Positions 37,215-47,044 are shown, counted from the stretch's first letter. The stretch is DNA of 64,000 nt from Methanosarcina siciliae T4/M (GCF_000970085.1 NZ_CP009506.1:1922001-1986000), one strand, 5' to 3'. Notes: generated by a model from the letters alone, not told the origin. Numbers and translations: made by a program.

Positions 37215-37847
37215 TCAAATTACATTCAACGAATCCAGGCCCACTTTAATAAAAGTCAAGCCGAAGACAATCTGTGCAATCCCAAGAGCCCGGATAATGG
37301 ATAAGTAATACTTGCTGTTGACAAAAGATTTTGACTTCTCTACAATCAGTGCGACTCCCACTTTTGATCCTACAAGCAGCATATAGAACCCGGCTATGAA
37401 TAGGATTGTAGCCCAGACGTGGGTGCTGAAGCTCTTATAAATTATTGGCCCGCCTATGGAGAGCCAGAAGACGTAAGGGTGCGGGTTTCCGAAGTTGACA
37501 ATAACTCCTTTTTTAAGGGCGTCTTTTTTTGCCTCTTTTATTTCAAAGCTGTCCGTTCCGGATTTCAGGGATTCCATTCCCGAATATATCAGATATGAAG
37601 CCCCGAAAAATGCAATAATCCCGATAACAAAATCAGAGCCTGTCAGGTGGGAAAGAACAAACAGTACGGCTAAAATTATTGGCAGGTCCGTAATCAGAGG
37701 AGATACTGCAACCTTTATTCCTTCCCACTTGCCGTGCTGCAGGGTCTCAGAAATAGTTACGGCTAGGAGTGGGCCAGGCGATGTCCCTGCAGCAAGACCG
37801 AGAAAAGCTCCCATGCCTAAATATTCAATAAGATCCAGCATTCGCAT
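37215..37847 (-). CDS. LysE/RhtB-family exporter
   Basis: The product has 210 residues and six membrane helices. The N-terminal GAFLGLAAGTSPGPLLAVTI is the LysE-family signature (GxxxGxxxGP), and VNFGNPHPYVFWLSIGGP matches the NPK/NPH segment of helix 4. Such proteins export amino acids or similar metabolites. The substrate is unknown and the gene stands alone. Confidence 0.87.
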   Translation of the reverse strand: MRMLDLIEYLGMGAFLGLAAGTSPGPLLAVTISETLQHGKWEGIKVAVSPLITDLPIILAVLFVLSHLTGSDFVIGIIAFFGASYLIYSGMESLKSGTDSFEIKEAKKDALKKGVIVNFGNPHPYVFWLSIGGPIIYKSFSTHVWATILFIAGFYMLLVGSKVGVALIVEKSKSFVNSKYYLSIIRALGIAQIVFGLTFIKVGLDSLNVI

Positions 37848-38039
37848 CGTCTCATTTTTTCACTTCGTATACTAATCCGGACATCCAATTAAAGAGTACA
37901 TAATTATACAATAATGATGTAGAAGATACTTTAATGCTATATATAATCCTCTGATTTAATCCTCTGATTTCATACGGTACTTTAGCTTTAAACCCGAACT
38001 TTAGCCTTAAAGCGAGATTTCCGGAAGAAAAAAAGGCGC

Positions 38040-38792
38040 TTAAGCCTCAACTTTCGAAAACAGGAAAGCTCCGATTATGCAGACAAGCACTGAGAGCGTA
38101 CCTATTACTGCAAGGTCGCTGTAGATTCCAAACGTGCTCATCCCGGAAAGGACTCCCCGGAGCCCGTCCACGCCGTAAGTCAGGGGGTCGATTCTGCTTA
38201 TGAAGTAGATTGCCGGGGGCAGATTTTCGAGGGGGAAGAGGGCGCCTGAAAGGAAGAAGATAGGCATGATAAGGAAGTTCATGATCAGCTGAAAACCTTG
38301 CATATCTTCCATCGAGGAGGCGATCGTAAGACCAAGGCCCGTAAAGAAAATGGCTATCAGAGACATAAAAATTAAACCCATTCCAAGGCTCGCAAGGCTG
38401 GAAATCCTGAAGCCCAGCACATAAGTCAGGCTGAGCACGATCAAGCCCTGGATCATGGCTATAGTTGCACCTCCTAGGGTTTTTCCGACCATGATTTCCG
38501 TTCGGGAAATCGGGGCTACGAAAGTTTCTTTCAGAAAGCCGAACTGCCGGTCCCAGATAACCTCAAGTCCGGAAAAGATGGCTGTAAAGAGGATCGACAT
38601 GGAAACTATTCCCGGTGCCAGGAAGTCCATGTAGTTTCCCCCTCCGCTGGCTCTAGTGTACATGGGCCCGAAGCCGAAACCGAAGGCGACCATGAAGAGG
38701 AGGGGCTGCCCGAGGGAGCCTAGCAGCCGGGCTTTTGAGCGCCAGTAGTGCTTGAGCTGCCTCAGCCACAGGATGTAGATTACTTCGATCAA
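38040..38792 (-). CDS. ABC-2 type transporter permease
   Basis: The product has 250 residues and six membrane helices, with the ABC-2 region FLKETFVAPISRTEIMVGKT and the FPLENLPPAIYFISRIDPLTY loop before the last helices. It forms the membrane part of an exporter with the ATPase encoded upstream, overlapping by 4 bp. DrrB-like relatives export drugs or lipids; the substrate here is unknown. Confidence 0.92.
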   Translation of the reverse strand: MIEVIYILWLRQLKHYWRSKARLLGSLGQPLLFMVAFGFGFGPMYTRASGGGNYMDFLAPGIVSMSILFTAIFSGLEVIWDRQFGFLKETFVAPISRTEIMVGKTLGGATIAMIQGLIVLSLTYVLGFRISSLASLGMGLIFMSLIAIFFTGLGLTIASSMEDMQGFQLIMNFLIMPIFFLSGALFPLENLPPAIYFISRIDPLTYGVDGLRGVLSGMSTFGIYSDLAVIGTLSVLVCIIGAFLFSKVEA

Positions 38793-39592
38793 TGCCCGTG
38801 CCTCCTGCCAATGCCCCGCATAAACCGCATTTTATCCCCTCCGTTTCCGTTTTCGTCCCGGATGTCCCTCCCGGTGAGTTTCAGGAAGGATTCTTCTAAG
38901 GATTCGGTTTCCGTCCTTTCCATGATCTCTGCCAGGGTTCCGGATTCGATTATTTTCCCGTGGTCAATGATTGCTATTTTGTCCGCCATCGCTTCGGCTT
39001 CGTCCATATAGTGCGTGGTCAGGAAAATCGTCATTTTCCTTTCTTCATTCAATCTTTTTATGTGGCTCCAGATGGACATTCGCGTCTGGGGGTCAAGCCC
39101 CACCGTAGGCTCATCCAGGAAAAGAACCCTCGGGTAGTGGACAAGCGCCCGCGCAATCTCAAGCCTCCTTTTCATCCCGCCTGAGTACTTTTTCACTAAA
39201 TCGTTCCGCCGGTCCCAGAGCCCGACGATCTCAAGGGCAGTTTTGATCCTCTCTTCCCTTTCGGCTTTGGGGACTTTGTAGATAACGGAGTGGTATTCCA
39301 TGTTTTCGTAAGCAGTAAGCTCACTGTCCAGGCTGTAGTCCTGAAAGACTATGCCAAAAGAAGAGCGGGCTTTGTCCTGTTCTTTAAGGGCGTTATATCC
39401 GTTGATCCGGATTTCCCCGCTTGTGGGTTTCAGGACCGTCGTGAGCATCTTGATAGTTGTGGACTTGCCTGCACCGTTCGGGCCGAGGAATGCAAAGATC
39501 GAACCTGTTTCAACATCAAAACTGATGCCCTTCACTGCGGTAAAATCGTCAAATTTTTTTGTCAGGGACTGGACTGAGAGTATGTTTTGCAT
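38789..39592 (-). CDS. ABC transporter ATP-binding protein (DrrA-like)
   Basis: The product has 267 residues with Walker A GPNGAGKST, signature YSGGMKRRLEIA, Walker B VLFLDEPTVGLD and the switch His in FLTTHYMDEAEAMAD. It energises the ABC-2 permease encoded downstream, which it overlaps (ATGA). The C-terminal Arg/Gly/His-rich tail (about 250-267) is not typical of the family. Confidence 0.95.
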   Translation of the reverse strand: MQNILSVQSLTKKFDDFTAVKGISFDVETGSIFAFLGPNGAGKSTTIKMLTTVLKPTSGEIRINGYNALKEQDKARSSFGIVFQDYSLDSELTAYENMEYHSVIYKVPKAEREERIKTALEIVGLWDRRNDLVKKYSGGMKRRLEIARALVHYPRVLFLDEPTVGLDPQTRMSIWSHIKRLNEERKMTIFLTTHYMDEAEAMADKIAIIDHGKIIESGTLAEIMERTETESLEESFLKLTGRDIRDENGNGGDKMRFMRGIGRRHGH

Positions 39593-40080
39593 GACTGAAC
39601 CTGAAATTCTTTTTTCAATAAGGAAAGGATTAAGTTACATTCAAATCAAAGGAGTTATATTTTCAGATTTAAGGCATCCTGCTCCTGAAAGTTTGAGCAG
39701 TTTAAGCTGGAGTTTATATAGAAAATATTTTCTGTTACTGCAAATGAAGACATTACTTATAAATTCTATTATTGAAATCCCTTTTCAATTCCGGAAATTC
39801 CATTTTGATTCCAATCCATCATTATCAAGTGGAGGTGTTTCCGGGTACCATGTATATTCAAACCTGTTTATTGCTTTGTTTTTATTTTTCAGAAGGGAAA
39901 GGCTTTAAATCTTTGAAGAAATGTGTTATTGAAGATAACAGGAGTTGATTTTCAGGTTTTTGACAGGATATCGGTCACAATTTGGTATTGATGATAGATT
40001 GTACTGCTGATATCTGGATTTTTACTTTTTCGAAGCTGTTTGTTTGATTTACAGCTGATTTACCTTATTGAAAATTTATC
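39593..40080. other. Intergenic region between divergent abc and htpX
   Basis: The region is AT-rich with no supported gene; the longest plus frame (39351-39908) begins inside the ATPase gene and is its shadow. It must hold the promoter of the ABC genes, but no single TATA box stands out. Confidence 0.4.
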
Positions 40081-40109
40081 AGATACTTATTTCGTATCTG
40101 CTTTATAAG
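40081..40109 (+). promoter_or_regulatory. htpX promoter with adjacent inverted repeat
   Basis: TTTATAAG at 40102-40109 is a TATA box 30 bp before the htpX ATG. Directly upstream, AGATAC and GTATCT (40081-40099) form an inverted repeat covering the BRE position, a natural place for a repressor to bind. GGAG at 40125 is the SD site. Confidence 0.55.
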
Positions 40110-40138
40110 CCTATCATAGTAGGCAGGAGCAATAGCAT

Positions 40139-41023
40139 ATGAAAAGAAAATGGGAACGGGACCTGGGACTTCAGGGACGGATGCTCTTTACTATGTTCCT
40201 TCTGGCGGCAGTTTACCTCTTCTTCCTAGCTTTTCTCTCGTACAGCGGGACTCCGCCTGTGTTTATGCTGTTTTTTGTAGGCGCGTTCATGGGCATTCAG
40301 TACTTTTATTCGGACAAAATGGTGCTCTGGACAACAGGAGCACACGTTGTCTCCGAAAGCGAAGCCCCGCAGCTGCATGATATGGTCACCAGGCTGTGTG
40401 CGATAGCTGACCTTCCGAAGCCGCAGATAGCAATTGTCCAGACCCGGGTGCCGAATGCTTTTGCCACGGGCAGGAGTCCGGGTAAAGCCGTTGTTGCGGT
40501 CACAACAGGGATCATGGACAAACTTACGCCGGCCGAACTTGAGGCAGTGCTTGCTCATGAGCTGAGCCATGTCAAGAACAGGGACATGGCTGTCCTGACA
40601 ATTGCCAGTTTTATCTCAACCATAGCTTTCTACATTGTCCGCTACAGCCTCTATTTCGGAGGCATGGGAGGAGACAGGCGGCGGGAAGGCGGGGGCATTT
40701 TGCTTGTCTGGCTGGTCTCAATCGCAGTCTGGGTCGTCAGTTTCCTGCTGATCCGTGCCCTTTCCCGCTACAGGGAATTTGCTGCAGACAGGGGATCGGC
40801 AATCATCACCGGGCAGCCTGCAAACCTCGCTTCTGCCCTGATGAAGATAAGCGGGCTTATGGATAGAGTTCCGGGTGAGGACCTCAGGAAGGTCGAGGGC
40901 ATGAATGCCTTCTTCATTATCCCCGCAATCTCGGGCTCTTCGTTCATGGACATCTTTTCCACTCACCCCTCCGTGGAAAAAAGGTTAGCCCAGCTTGAAA
41001 AGATGCAGAAGGAAATGAGTTAA
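40139..41023 (+). CDS. htpX: HtpX, membrane zinc metalloprotease
   Basis: The product has 294 residues: two N-terminal membrane helices, then the zinc motif HELSH (H140, E141, H144), two further helices and the third-ligand region REFAADRGSA. HtpX degrades misfolded membrane proteins from the cytoplasmic side. Family length is normal. It is followed 141 bp later by pspAB, a pairing seen in other archaea and in actinobacteria, which suggests a membrane-stress role. Confidence 0.95.
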   Translation: MKRKWERDLGLQGRMLFTMFLLAAVYLFFLAFLSYSGTPPVFMLFFVGAFMGIQYFYSDKMVLWTTGAHVVSESEAPQLHDMVTRLCAIADLPKPQIAIVQTRVPNAFATGRSPGKAVVAVTTGIMDKLTPAELEAVLAHELSHVKNRDMAVLTIASFISTIAFYIVRYSLYFGGMGGDRRREGGGILLVWLVSIAVWVVSFLLIRALSRYREFAADRGSAIITGQPANLASALMKISGLMDRVPGEDLRKVEGMNAFFIIPAISGSSFMDIFSTHPSVEKRLAQLEKMQKEMS

Positions 41024-41164
41024 ACAGGAACAGAATTAACAGACAAGAAGAATACGAATCGAATATAAACAAGAAGAATATATCGAATAACAGTCAGAGA
41101 ACTCAGAATAGCAGTCCGGAAGATTAACAACAAGTGATATGGTTTCCAGAGGAGATAGGTTAAA

Positions 41165-41782
41165 ATGGGTTTGCGGGATTTTATGGATGCGGTTATGGGA
41201 CGGAGCAGGCTTCCGAAGGCGAAAAGTGAAAAACTCTTTGCAATTTCCACAGCCAGTATTACTCTTGAAAGCAGTCTGGGCTTAAAGCCTTCAGGATACG
41301 CGGGGATCTGTTTTAAGCCGATTGGGGCTACATCCTACGAATCTGCCCGAAATGAGATTGAAGAGCTTCTGGAATACAGCTCAAAAGAGACGGAAACCGA
41401 ATTCAGGATGGAAAAAGACGAGTTTGATTTCCTCTGGGCTATTTTCAGGGACCCTGATTTCGAAGACCTGGTTGCAAACATCCACCTTGTAAGCCAGACC
41501 CTTGAAGACCGCGGCTTTGGCGAGCAGATCCTCTGTGCCATTTACAGGTTTGACAGCGAACCTGAAGCCGGAACAGCCGGGCACGGTACAAAAACAGGGG
41601 CTGGAAAAGCAGTTTACTGGATTTACAACTTTAAACAGGGGACTTACTACCCCTTTATTCCGCTTTCCAACAGGCAGAGGGACAGCCCTTTTGAATTCAG
41701 GCTCAGAACCGCAATGGAAAGGGAGATGCCTGTTGAAAAAAGTGTGGAAAAATGGTACCCCCTCTGGGGAATTCCCTTTTAA
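41165..41782 (+). CDS. pspAB: PspA-associated protein PspAB
   Basis: The product has 205 residues and no membrane helix. The start (MGLRDFMDAVMGRSRLPKAK) and the segment LFAISTASITLESSLGLKPS are characteristic of the PspAB family found beside htpX and pspA. The C-terminal WIYNFKQGTYYPFIP is also conserved as I recall it. Its role is unproven, thought to be membrane-stress related. No pspA gene is visible nearby. Confidence 0.75.
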   Translation: MGLRDFMDAVMGRSRLPKAKSEKLFAISTASITLESSLGLKPSGYAGICFKPIGATSYESARNEIEELLEYSSKETETEFRMEKDEFDFLWAIFRDPDFEDLVANIHLVSQTLEDRGFGEQILCAIYRFDSEPEAGTAGHGTKTGAGKAVYWIYNFKQGTYYPFIPLSNRQRDSPFEFRLRTAMEREMPVEKSVEKWYPLWGIPF

Positions 41783-41801
41783 TGGTGGTCGACATAATAA
41801 C

Positions 41802-41873
41802 AGTCAGGTATAATGACAGCAGCCAGGTATAATAATAGTAGCCAGGTATAATAACGACCAGGAATAATGATGG
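41802..41873 (+). repeat. 19-bp tandem repeat after pspAB
   Basis: AGCCAGGTATAATAATAGT-type units start at 41802, 41821, 41840 and, shortened, 41857. Each contains AGGTATAATAA. Position just after the stop codon suggests slippage-born repeat with no clear role. Confidence 0.65.
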
Positions 41874-42026
41874 CCAGACTTTTATAATTTGCAGTCCTGT
41901 AGAATTTGGGTTCAAATTTCTTGCTTTTTAAAGTTCTATATTTAGCTTCTATTTAATGAAAATTCATATAGAAACCTTATATCGAAACAGGAAATATTAA
42001 AATAAAAAAGGACAGTCTGATTTCCG

Positions 42027-42557
42027 ATGCTTCTCTTTGGACATCTGGGCGTTACGCTCGGAATATTTTTCGGGCTTGGGCTTTTTATACCTCGGTTGAG
42101 GACTATCATAGATCCGCGCTATCTGGCAATCGGAGCTATCCTGCCCGATTTGATAGACAAGCCAATAGGCGAAGTAATCTTTGCTTCAACGTTTTCAAGC
42201 GGCCGCATTATAGGTCATACCCTGCTTTTTTCCCTTCTTCTCTTTATGATAGGTTTGTACATGTACGAAAGAAGCAGGGACATCAGGGGCCTTTCTCTTA
42301 CAGCAGGCTCTTTTTTACACCTCTTTGAAGACCAGATGTGGTCCGATCCCCAAACTTTCCTCTGGCCTCTATTCGGGTGGAGTTTTCCCAGAGAATCCAG
42401 AGATTATGTCGGACTGGAACACCTCATGGATATGTTTGAAGCCTCTTTCCACCTTGAGTTTCTGCAAAGCCATGTAATTGAAATCCTGGGCCTCTCAATA
42501 GGGTTCGTTCTGGCTTATTACCTGTCGAAAAAATTAATCGGAAATGAAGAACTCTGA
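42027..42557 (+). CDS. Membrane-bound metal-dependent hydrolase-like protein
   Basis: The product has 176 residues with four hydrophobic segments. HLGVTLGIFFGLGL at the start, AIGAILPDLIDKPIGE and the His/Asp pairs GRIIGHTLLFS and GSFLHLFEDQMW are arranged as in YdjM/DUF457-type proteins, in which the His and Asp residues are taken as metal ligands. Biochemical function is not established. No good SD site is seen before the ATG; a leaderless transcript is possible. Confidence 0.65.
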   Translation: MLLFGHLGVTLGIFFGLGLFIPRLRTIIDPRYLAIGAILPDLIDKPIGEVIFASTFSSGRIIGHTLLFSLLLFMIGLYMYERSRDIRGLSLTAGSFLHLFEDQMWSDPQTFLWPLFGWSFPRESRDYVGLEHLMDMFEASFHLEFLQSHVIEILGLSIGFVLAYYLSKKLIGNEEL

Positions 42558-42600
42558 AGATACGGAAGAGAAAAAACTCTGCTAAGATAAGAAGAGAAGA

Positions 42601-42676
42601 ACACTAAACATGTAGAAAAACACTAAACATGTAGAAAAACACTAAACATGTAGAAAAACACTAAACATGTGGAAGA
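42601..42676 (+). repeat. 19-bp tandem repeat, four almost perfect copies
   Basis: ACACTAAACATGTAGAAAA is repeated at 42601, 42620, 42639 and 42658; only the last copy has changes. Each unit contains ACATGT. The near-identity indicates recent expansion. The remaining gap to 42887 shows no gene. Confidence 0.9.
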
Positions 42677-42887
42677 GAAGGTCTCTGCTGAAATCCGCAG
42701 GGAGAATTATGAAGATTTCGTAAAAAACAGTTTATAAGGTTAGAATGACTTTAATGATGAAATAACCGCATAGTATGAAGCCTGTTATGTAAAGTCCTGC
42801 TGTCGGAGTATCTGGTTTTTCATATATTTTTTTCATTCATTTTCCTCTGTTTTTCTCTGTAATACAACTTTTGTACGAGGTTATATT

Positions 42888-43890
42888 TTATACTTTTGAA
42901 AAGGGCTTTTTGTTTAAGAGCACAAGGAGAACACCCAGCCAGGCAACACCAATAATATCGACGACGACTATTTTTCGCAGAACACTTCCGTTAAATGTCT
43001 TTTTCCATACAGAAACATATTCCCTGGAAATGTAATTTTCAGCAGGATACTCTTGAAAAAGCCTGTCCAGTACCGACTTTTCCGAGCCGTCCGCTGTAAA
43101 GATAAAGATTTCATTTGCATATTCCGGATGAAAATAATCATTCGTTTGCTTATAGTCGAGATTTCTTTTTATAAATTCATCAAAAGTATCCGCATCATAC
43201 TGATAGAGTCCATAGTTTCTTTTTGCGTCAAAGGAGATGTAACATATATCATAGCTGTTTATGCCTGCGATGGTATAGGTTTCGTTTTCATAATTTACCT
43301 TGCTGCCGATTGCCCGGGTCAGCATTTCATCGGTGTATGCAAAGTGCTTTTCCAGCAATTTCTTTGAGATTGAAATTTCATGGGAGCCGTCCCGAGGAAG
43401 CCTGCCTTCTTCCAGATATTCTGTCCCGTAGGGGATAACAGTCTGATTAAGGTAATCCTGTGCTATAGCTTCAGGCACTGCAATGAGATTCAATTTATCC
43501 GGTAATCTGTCTTCGCCTGCAGTTGTATAAATAATGGGATCCAAATAACTGGCATCATAAAGAATTACATTTTCAACCCCGTCCATTGAAGCAATCTGAG
43601 GAATGTCTTCGTAGCTTATCATCCGGTCATAGTTCTCGGGATCGATATCCAATTCGGCTCCTCTTACATAAACTGCATTAAGGTCCCCGTATGTGTGGTC
43701 TGCCTGATAGATAGCAATGATATTGCCTGGGGGTATGGTTTCCGTACAATAACCAGAGGTAATATGAGAATATGTGAGCAGGGATAAGGCTGTGATAACA
43801 AGTACCGTTAGTACGACTGACAGAATTTTGATTTTTTTATTTGTGGGGATTATTTTTAGCCAACTCCTTGCTGTTAACGGGGAACTGCAT
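42888..43890 (-). pseudogene. Broken membrane protein, possibly an FtsX/MacB-like permease part
   Basis: The open frame has an N-terminal helix (ILSVVLTVLVITALSLLTYS), about 210 external residues and a C-terminal helix (IVVVDIIGVAWLGVLLVLL). No ATG, GTG or TTG exists before the N-terminal helix in this frame; the likely start, ATG 43890, leads into it only if one base is removed from the A-run near 43853. TTG 43652 would lose the helix. The topology resembles the first helix and periplasmic core of FtsX/MacB permeases with the remaining helices missing. The family is uncertain. Confidence 0.5.
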
Positions 43891-44112
43891 CATAATATTC
43901 GGTAGATTCTACTCTATAGATATTAACCTTGTTTTTTGTTTACTGTTCAGTTACTATAGACTTGTTTTCTGTGATCCTGTCATGGGTTTTTTAGCGGGAT
44001 GAATCACGGTGTGGGTTCTGGGGATAAACAGACCACTTGAGAGTCTACCCTGATCTTAAAGGTCAGAGGGTTAACCCATTATCTGGCAGGGAAAAAAGAA
44101 GAAATAGATGTT

Positions 44113-45609
44113 TCAATTCTCTTCGCCTTCACCGTTAATTGTAGCCATTATTTCTTTGAAACTTGCCAGTGAAGCCTCCATATTCTCGATGATCTCATTT
44201 GCGAGAATATCAGGGTCAGGAAGATTATCGAGGTCAGCTAGACTTTTGTCTTTGAGCCAGAAGATATCAAGATTCGTTTTATCTCTCGCCACTATTTCAT
44301 CGTAGCTGAATTTCCGGAACCTGCCTTCGGGAGCTTCTTCGCTCCAAGTCTCTGTACGGCTGTGGCGGTTTTCAGGGTTGTAGCACTTGATAAAGTCTTC
44401 CAGATCGGAATATTTCATAGGGTTTTTCTTCAAGGTGTGATGCACATTTGTGCGGTAGTCATAGATCCAGACTTCTTTTGTCCAGGGGTCTTTTGATGCG
44501 GGTTTTGCTTCAAAGAAAAGCACGTTCGCCTTTACACCGTTTGCATAGAAAATGCCTGTCGGCAGGCGCATGATTGTGTGCAGGTCGGTAGTTTCAAGAA
44601 GTTTTTTGCGGATGGTCTCTCCTGCTCCGCCTTCAAAAAGAACGTTATCCGGCAGTACCACTGCTGCCTGCCCGCCGGTCTTAAGGATCGTATGGATGTG
44701 CTGCAAGAAGTTGAGCTGCTTGTTGCTTGTGCTTGTCCAGAAGTCCTGGCGGTTGTAGGTGAGGTCTTCTTTTTCCTGCTCGCCTTCTTCGTTTGTGAAG
44801 GTCATGCTGCTTTTCTTTCCGAAAGGCGGGTTTGTGAGAATGTAATCGTAACGGTAACCCGGATCGGCTATGAGAGCATCGGAATTGGAGATCATAGGCT
44901 CTCCGTCTATTTCCCCGATGTTGTGCAGGAACATGTTCATTAAAGCAAGCCGTCTGGTCCCGGCAACGATTTCGTTCCCGCCAAAGGTTTTATTTTTCAG
45001 GAAGCGGCTCTGCTCCCGGTCCAGCCGGTAGTGTGAGGTAAGGAAGTCATAAGCTGCCAAAAAGAACCCGCCTGTGCCGCAGCAGGGATCCCCTATTGTT
45101 TTCATGGGCTCGGGCCGGAGGCACTGCACCATTACCTTGATGAGCGGCCTCGGGGTGAAGTACTGCCCGGCTCCGCTTTTCGTATCTTCGGCGTTCTTCT
45201 GCAGGAGCCCTTCGTAAATCTCTCCTTTTGTGTCCACACCCATCATGACCCAGCTTTCCTTGTCGATCATATCAATGATCTTGTAGAGCATGGCAGGGTC
45301 GCTGACCTTGTTCTGGGCTTTGAGGAAGATCTGCCCAAGCATCCCCGGCTTTTGCCCGAGTTCTTCTAACAGCTCTTTGTAGCGGGTATCGAGTTCAGCC
45401 CCACGCTGCTGTTTCAGATTATCCCAGGTGTATTTCTCCGGGATGCCGATATCCCTGTTGTACGGCGGCTTCCTGTACTCTTCCGCCATTTTCAGGAATA
45501 TGAGATAGGTCAGCTGTTCCAGATAATCGCCGTAGCTCACGCCCCCGTCCCTCAGGACGTTGCAGAAGCTCCAGACTTTGGAAACGATGGATGAGGTGTT
45601 TTCAGACAT
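44113..45609 (-). CDS. hsdM: HsdM, type I DNA adenine methyltransferase
   Basis: The product has 498 residues: N-terminal helical HsdM domain, then AdoMet motif GDPCCGTGGFFLAAYDF (motif I) and NPPFG (motif IV) of N6-adenine methyltransferases. With HsdS it methylates the recognition site and is needed for restriction by HsdR. It overlaps the upstream Schlafen-type gene by 8 bp, so the two are translated together. Codon use and G/C content are close to core genes. Confidence 0.96.
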   Translation of the reverse strand: MSENTSSIVSKVWSFCNVLRDGGVSYGDYLEQLTYLIFLKMAEEYRKPPYNRDIGIPEKYTWDNLKQQRGAELDTRYKELLEELGQKPGMLGQIFLKAQNKVSDPAMLYKIIDMIDKESWVMMGVDTKGEIYEGLLQKNAEDTKSGAGQYFTPRPLIKVMVQCLRPEPMKTIGDPCCGTGGFFLAAYDFLTSHYRLDREQSRFLKNKTFGGNEIVAGTRRLALMNMFLHNIGEIDGEPMISNSDALIADPGYRYDYILTNPPFGKKSSMTFTNEEGEQEKEDLTYNRQDFWTSTSNKQLNFLQHIHTILKTGGQAAVVLPDNVLFEGGAGETIRKKLLETTDLHTIMRLPTGIFYANGVKANVLFFEAKPASKDPWTKEVWIYDYRTNVHHTLKKNPMKYSDLEDFIKCYNPENRHSRTETWSEEAPEGRFRKFSYDEIVARDKTNLDIFWLKDKSLADLDNLPDPDILANEIIENMEASLASFKEIMATINGEGEEN

Positions 45610-47035
45610 GGTTTGGACCTTTGAGATAAGAGTAATATTTTTGGTTAGGACTATTCGGTTTATCAGGGATGGTTAGGAAAAGTTTTCCTTCTTGAATAAG
45701 TGGATTTAGGATTTCTAATCTGAAATGTTTCCTATCTTTTAATCCCATAAACTCTTGAATTTCCTCCCGACTTCTTGGTTCGATACAATACTCTAATAAT
45801 GCGTTGATCTTGTCGTTCTCAGCTTGGGGGGTAGCTTGGGGGGTAGCTTGGGGGGTAGCTTGGGGGGTGACGGGAACAATTATCTTAAAAATGTCTCCTT
45901 CAAGAAGCTGTGGGTCAGCCCCACCGGAATAAATCCTTGTGTATTTGTAGAGATTCCTGACACCTGAACCTAACTCATCCGCCCTTCCGATCTCTTTAAA
46001 AAAGCGAGCAATTACAGGATTTTTAGGGTATGGTGTGAAATTGGAAGGATTTATTCTGCCATGCCCGTGTGGACGGTTTGCATTTTCCGCAACAACCTGA
46101 TCAGTTCCAATTACGAATTTTGCAGGAAAACCGTTTATGTACTCCCTGTGAATGAGCATATTTGCAACAACTTCTCTAAAAATATGATCTCTAAGGCTGA
46201 TTCTCTGGTCTTTTTCCAGATAGAAGGGGTCTGGCAAATGTTTTGCAACAAAAGCCATCAGCCGGTCATAGCTTTCTATCAGGTTGGTTCGGATGTCGTC
46301 CCTGTCGTCATAGCGGTCAAGGTTTACTCTGCGAAGGATGGCATCAGTCTTGAAATGGGGCAGGACGCTCTGGATAACCTCGTCTTTGCCCAGTAAAAGA
46401 ATAGCAGCAAGAGTATAACCCTCTTTGCCGGTCTGGTAATCATGAAGATATAGTCTGGCACTGCTTAAAAGCTCTTCATCGGTCATTGTTCCCCATGGAT
46501 GGTTTGGGTTTTCGGCACGGACCATTTTCCGCACTTTCTGGATAAGGTCATCCCGAAGATCTTCAAGCCTGACATAAGGATAAATTCGGTTCTCAGAAAA
46601 AGAACTCTGTTTACGGATATAGAGATGAGCCACAGCATCAGGGTGGTTTGTTACATCCAGATCCCCATCCTCATTACGGTCAAATATTTTTCCATTACAG
46701 CGATGAACCTGAGAACTTTCAGGAATACTCAGGTAGAGGAGGGTTTTTCCTTCCACGCTAACTGTTTCCGGCAGTATGTACAGAGGTGGATTGATCTTTT
46801 GCGGGTTATTCAACGTAGTAACCAGATCCTTTTTAATTTGAGGCAAGGCATCAGCATTAATTCCTTTAATGTTCCCGGTGTCATCAACTCCAAGAACTAT
46901 GTGCCCTCCGCTGCGATTTAAAAAAGCACAGACAGTTTCATACACATCCCGATTTATTTGATCTCTGCACTCTTTGAATTCTACAGTAAGCCCTTCTCCA
47001 TCCCTAATAATGCTTTTTAATTGTTCAGAGATCAT
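45602..47035 (-). CDS. AlbA_2/Schlafen-domain ATP-binding protein inside the hsd operon
   Basis: The product has 477 residues. Residues 14-120 form the AlbA_2 (Schlafen) domain with VEFKECRDQINRDVYETVCA and GGHIVLGVDD. A GHKL-type ATP-binding part follows (ELGSGVRNLYKY), as in proteins formerly called transcriptional regulators or RecG-like. Then comes a (TPQA)4 linker and a C-terminal winged helix. It lies between hsdS and hsdM, 9 bp and -8 bp away. Such genes are frequent passengers in type I loci; whether they regulate or assist restriction is unknown. Confidence 0.85.
   Translation of the reverse strand: MISEQLKSIIRDGEGLTVEFKECRDQINRDVYETVCAFLNRSGGHIVLGVDDTGNIKGINADALPQIKKDLVTTLNNPQKINPPLYILPETVSVEGKTLLYLSIPESSQVHRCNGKIFDRNEDGDLDVTNHPDAVAHLYIRKQSSFSENRIYPYVRLEDLRDDLIQKVRKMVRAENPNHPWGTMTDEELLSSARLYLHDYQTGKEGYTLAAILLLGKDEVIQSVLPHFKTDAILRRVNLDRYDDRDDIRTNLIESYDRLMAFVAKHLPDPFYLEKDQRISLRDHIFREVVANMLIHREYINGFPAKFVIGTDQVVAENANRPHGHGRINPSNFTPYPKNPVIARFFKEIGRADELGSGVRNLYKYTRIYSGGADPQLLEGDIFKIIVPVTPQATPQATPQATPQAENDKINALLEYCIEPRSREEIQEFMGLKDRKHFRLEILNPLIQEGKLFLTIPDKPNSPNQKYYSYLKGPNHV
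45821..45868 (-). repeat. 12-bp tandem repeat coding for (TPQA)4
   Basis: AGCTTGGGGGGT is repeated four times without error. On the coding strand it gives the tetrapeptide TPQA four times in the linker between the ATP-binding and winged-helix domains. Copy change is in frame, so linker length can vary without loss of the gene. Confidence 0.92.
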
Positions 47036-47044
47036 AATAGTTCC

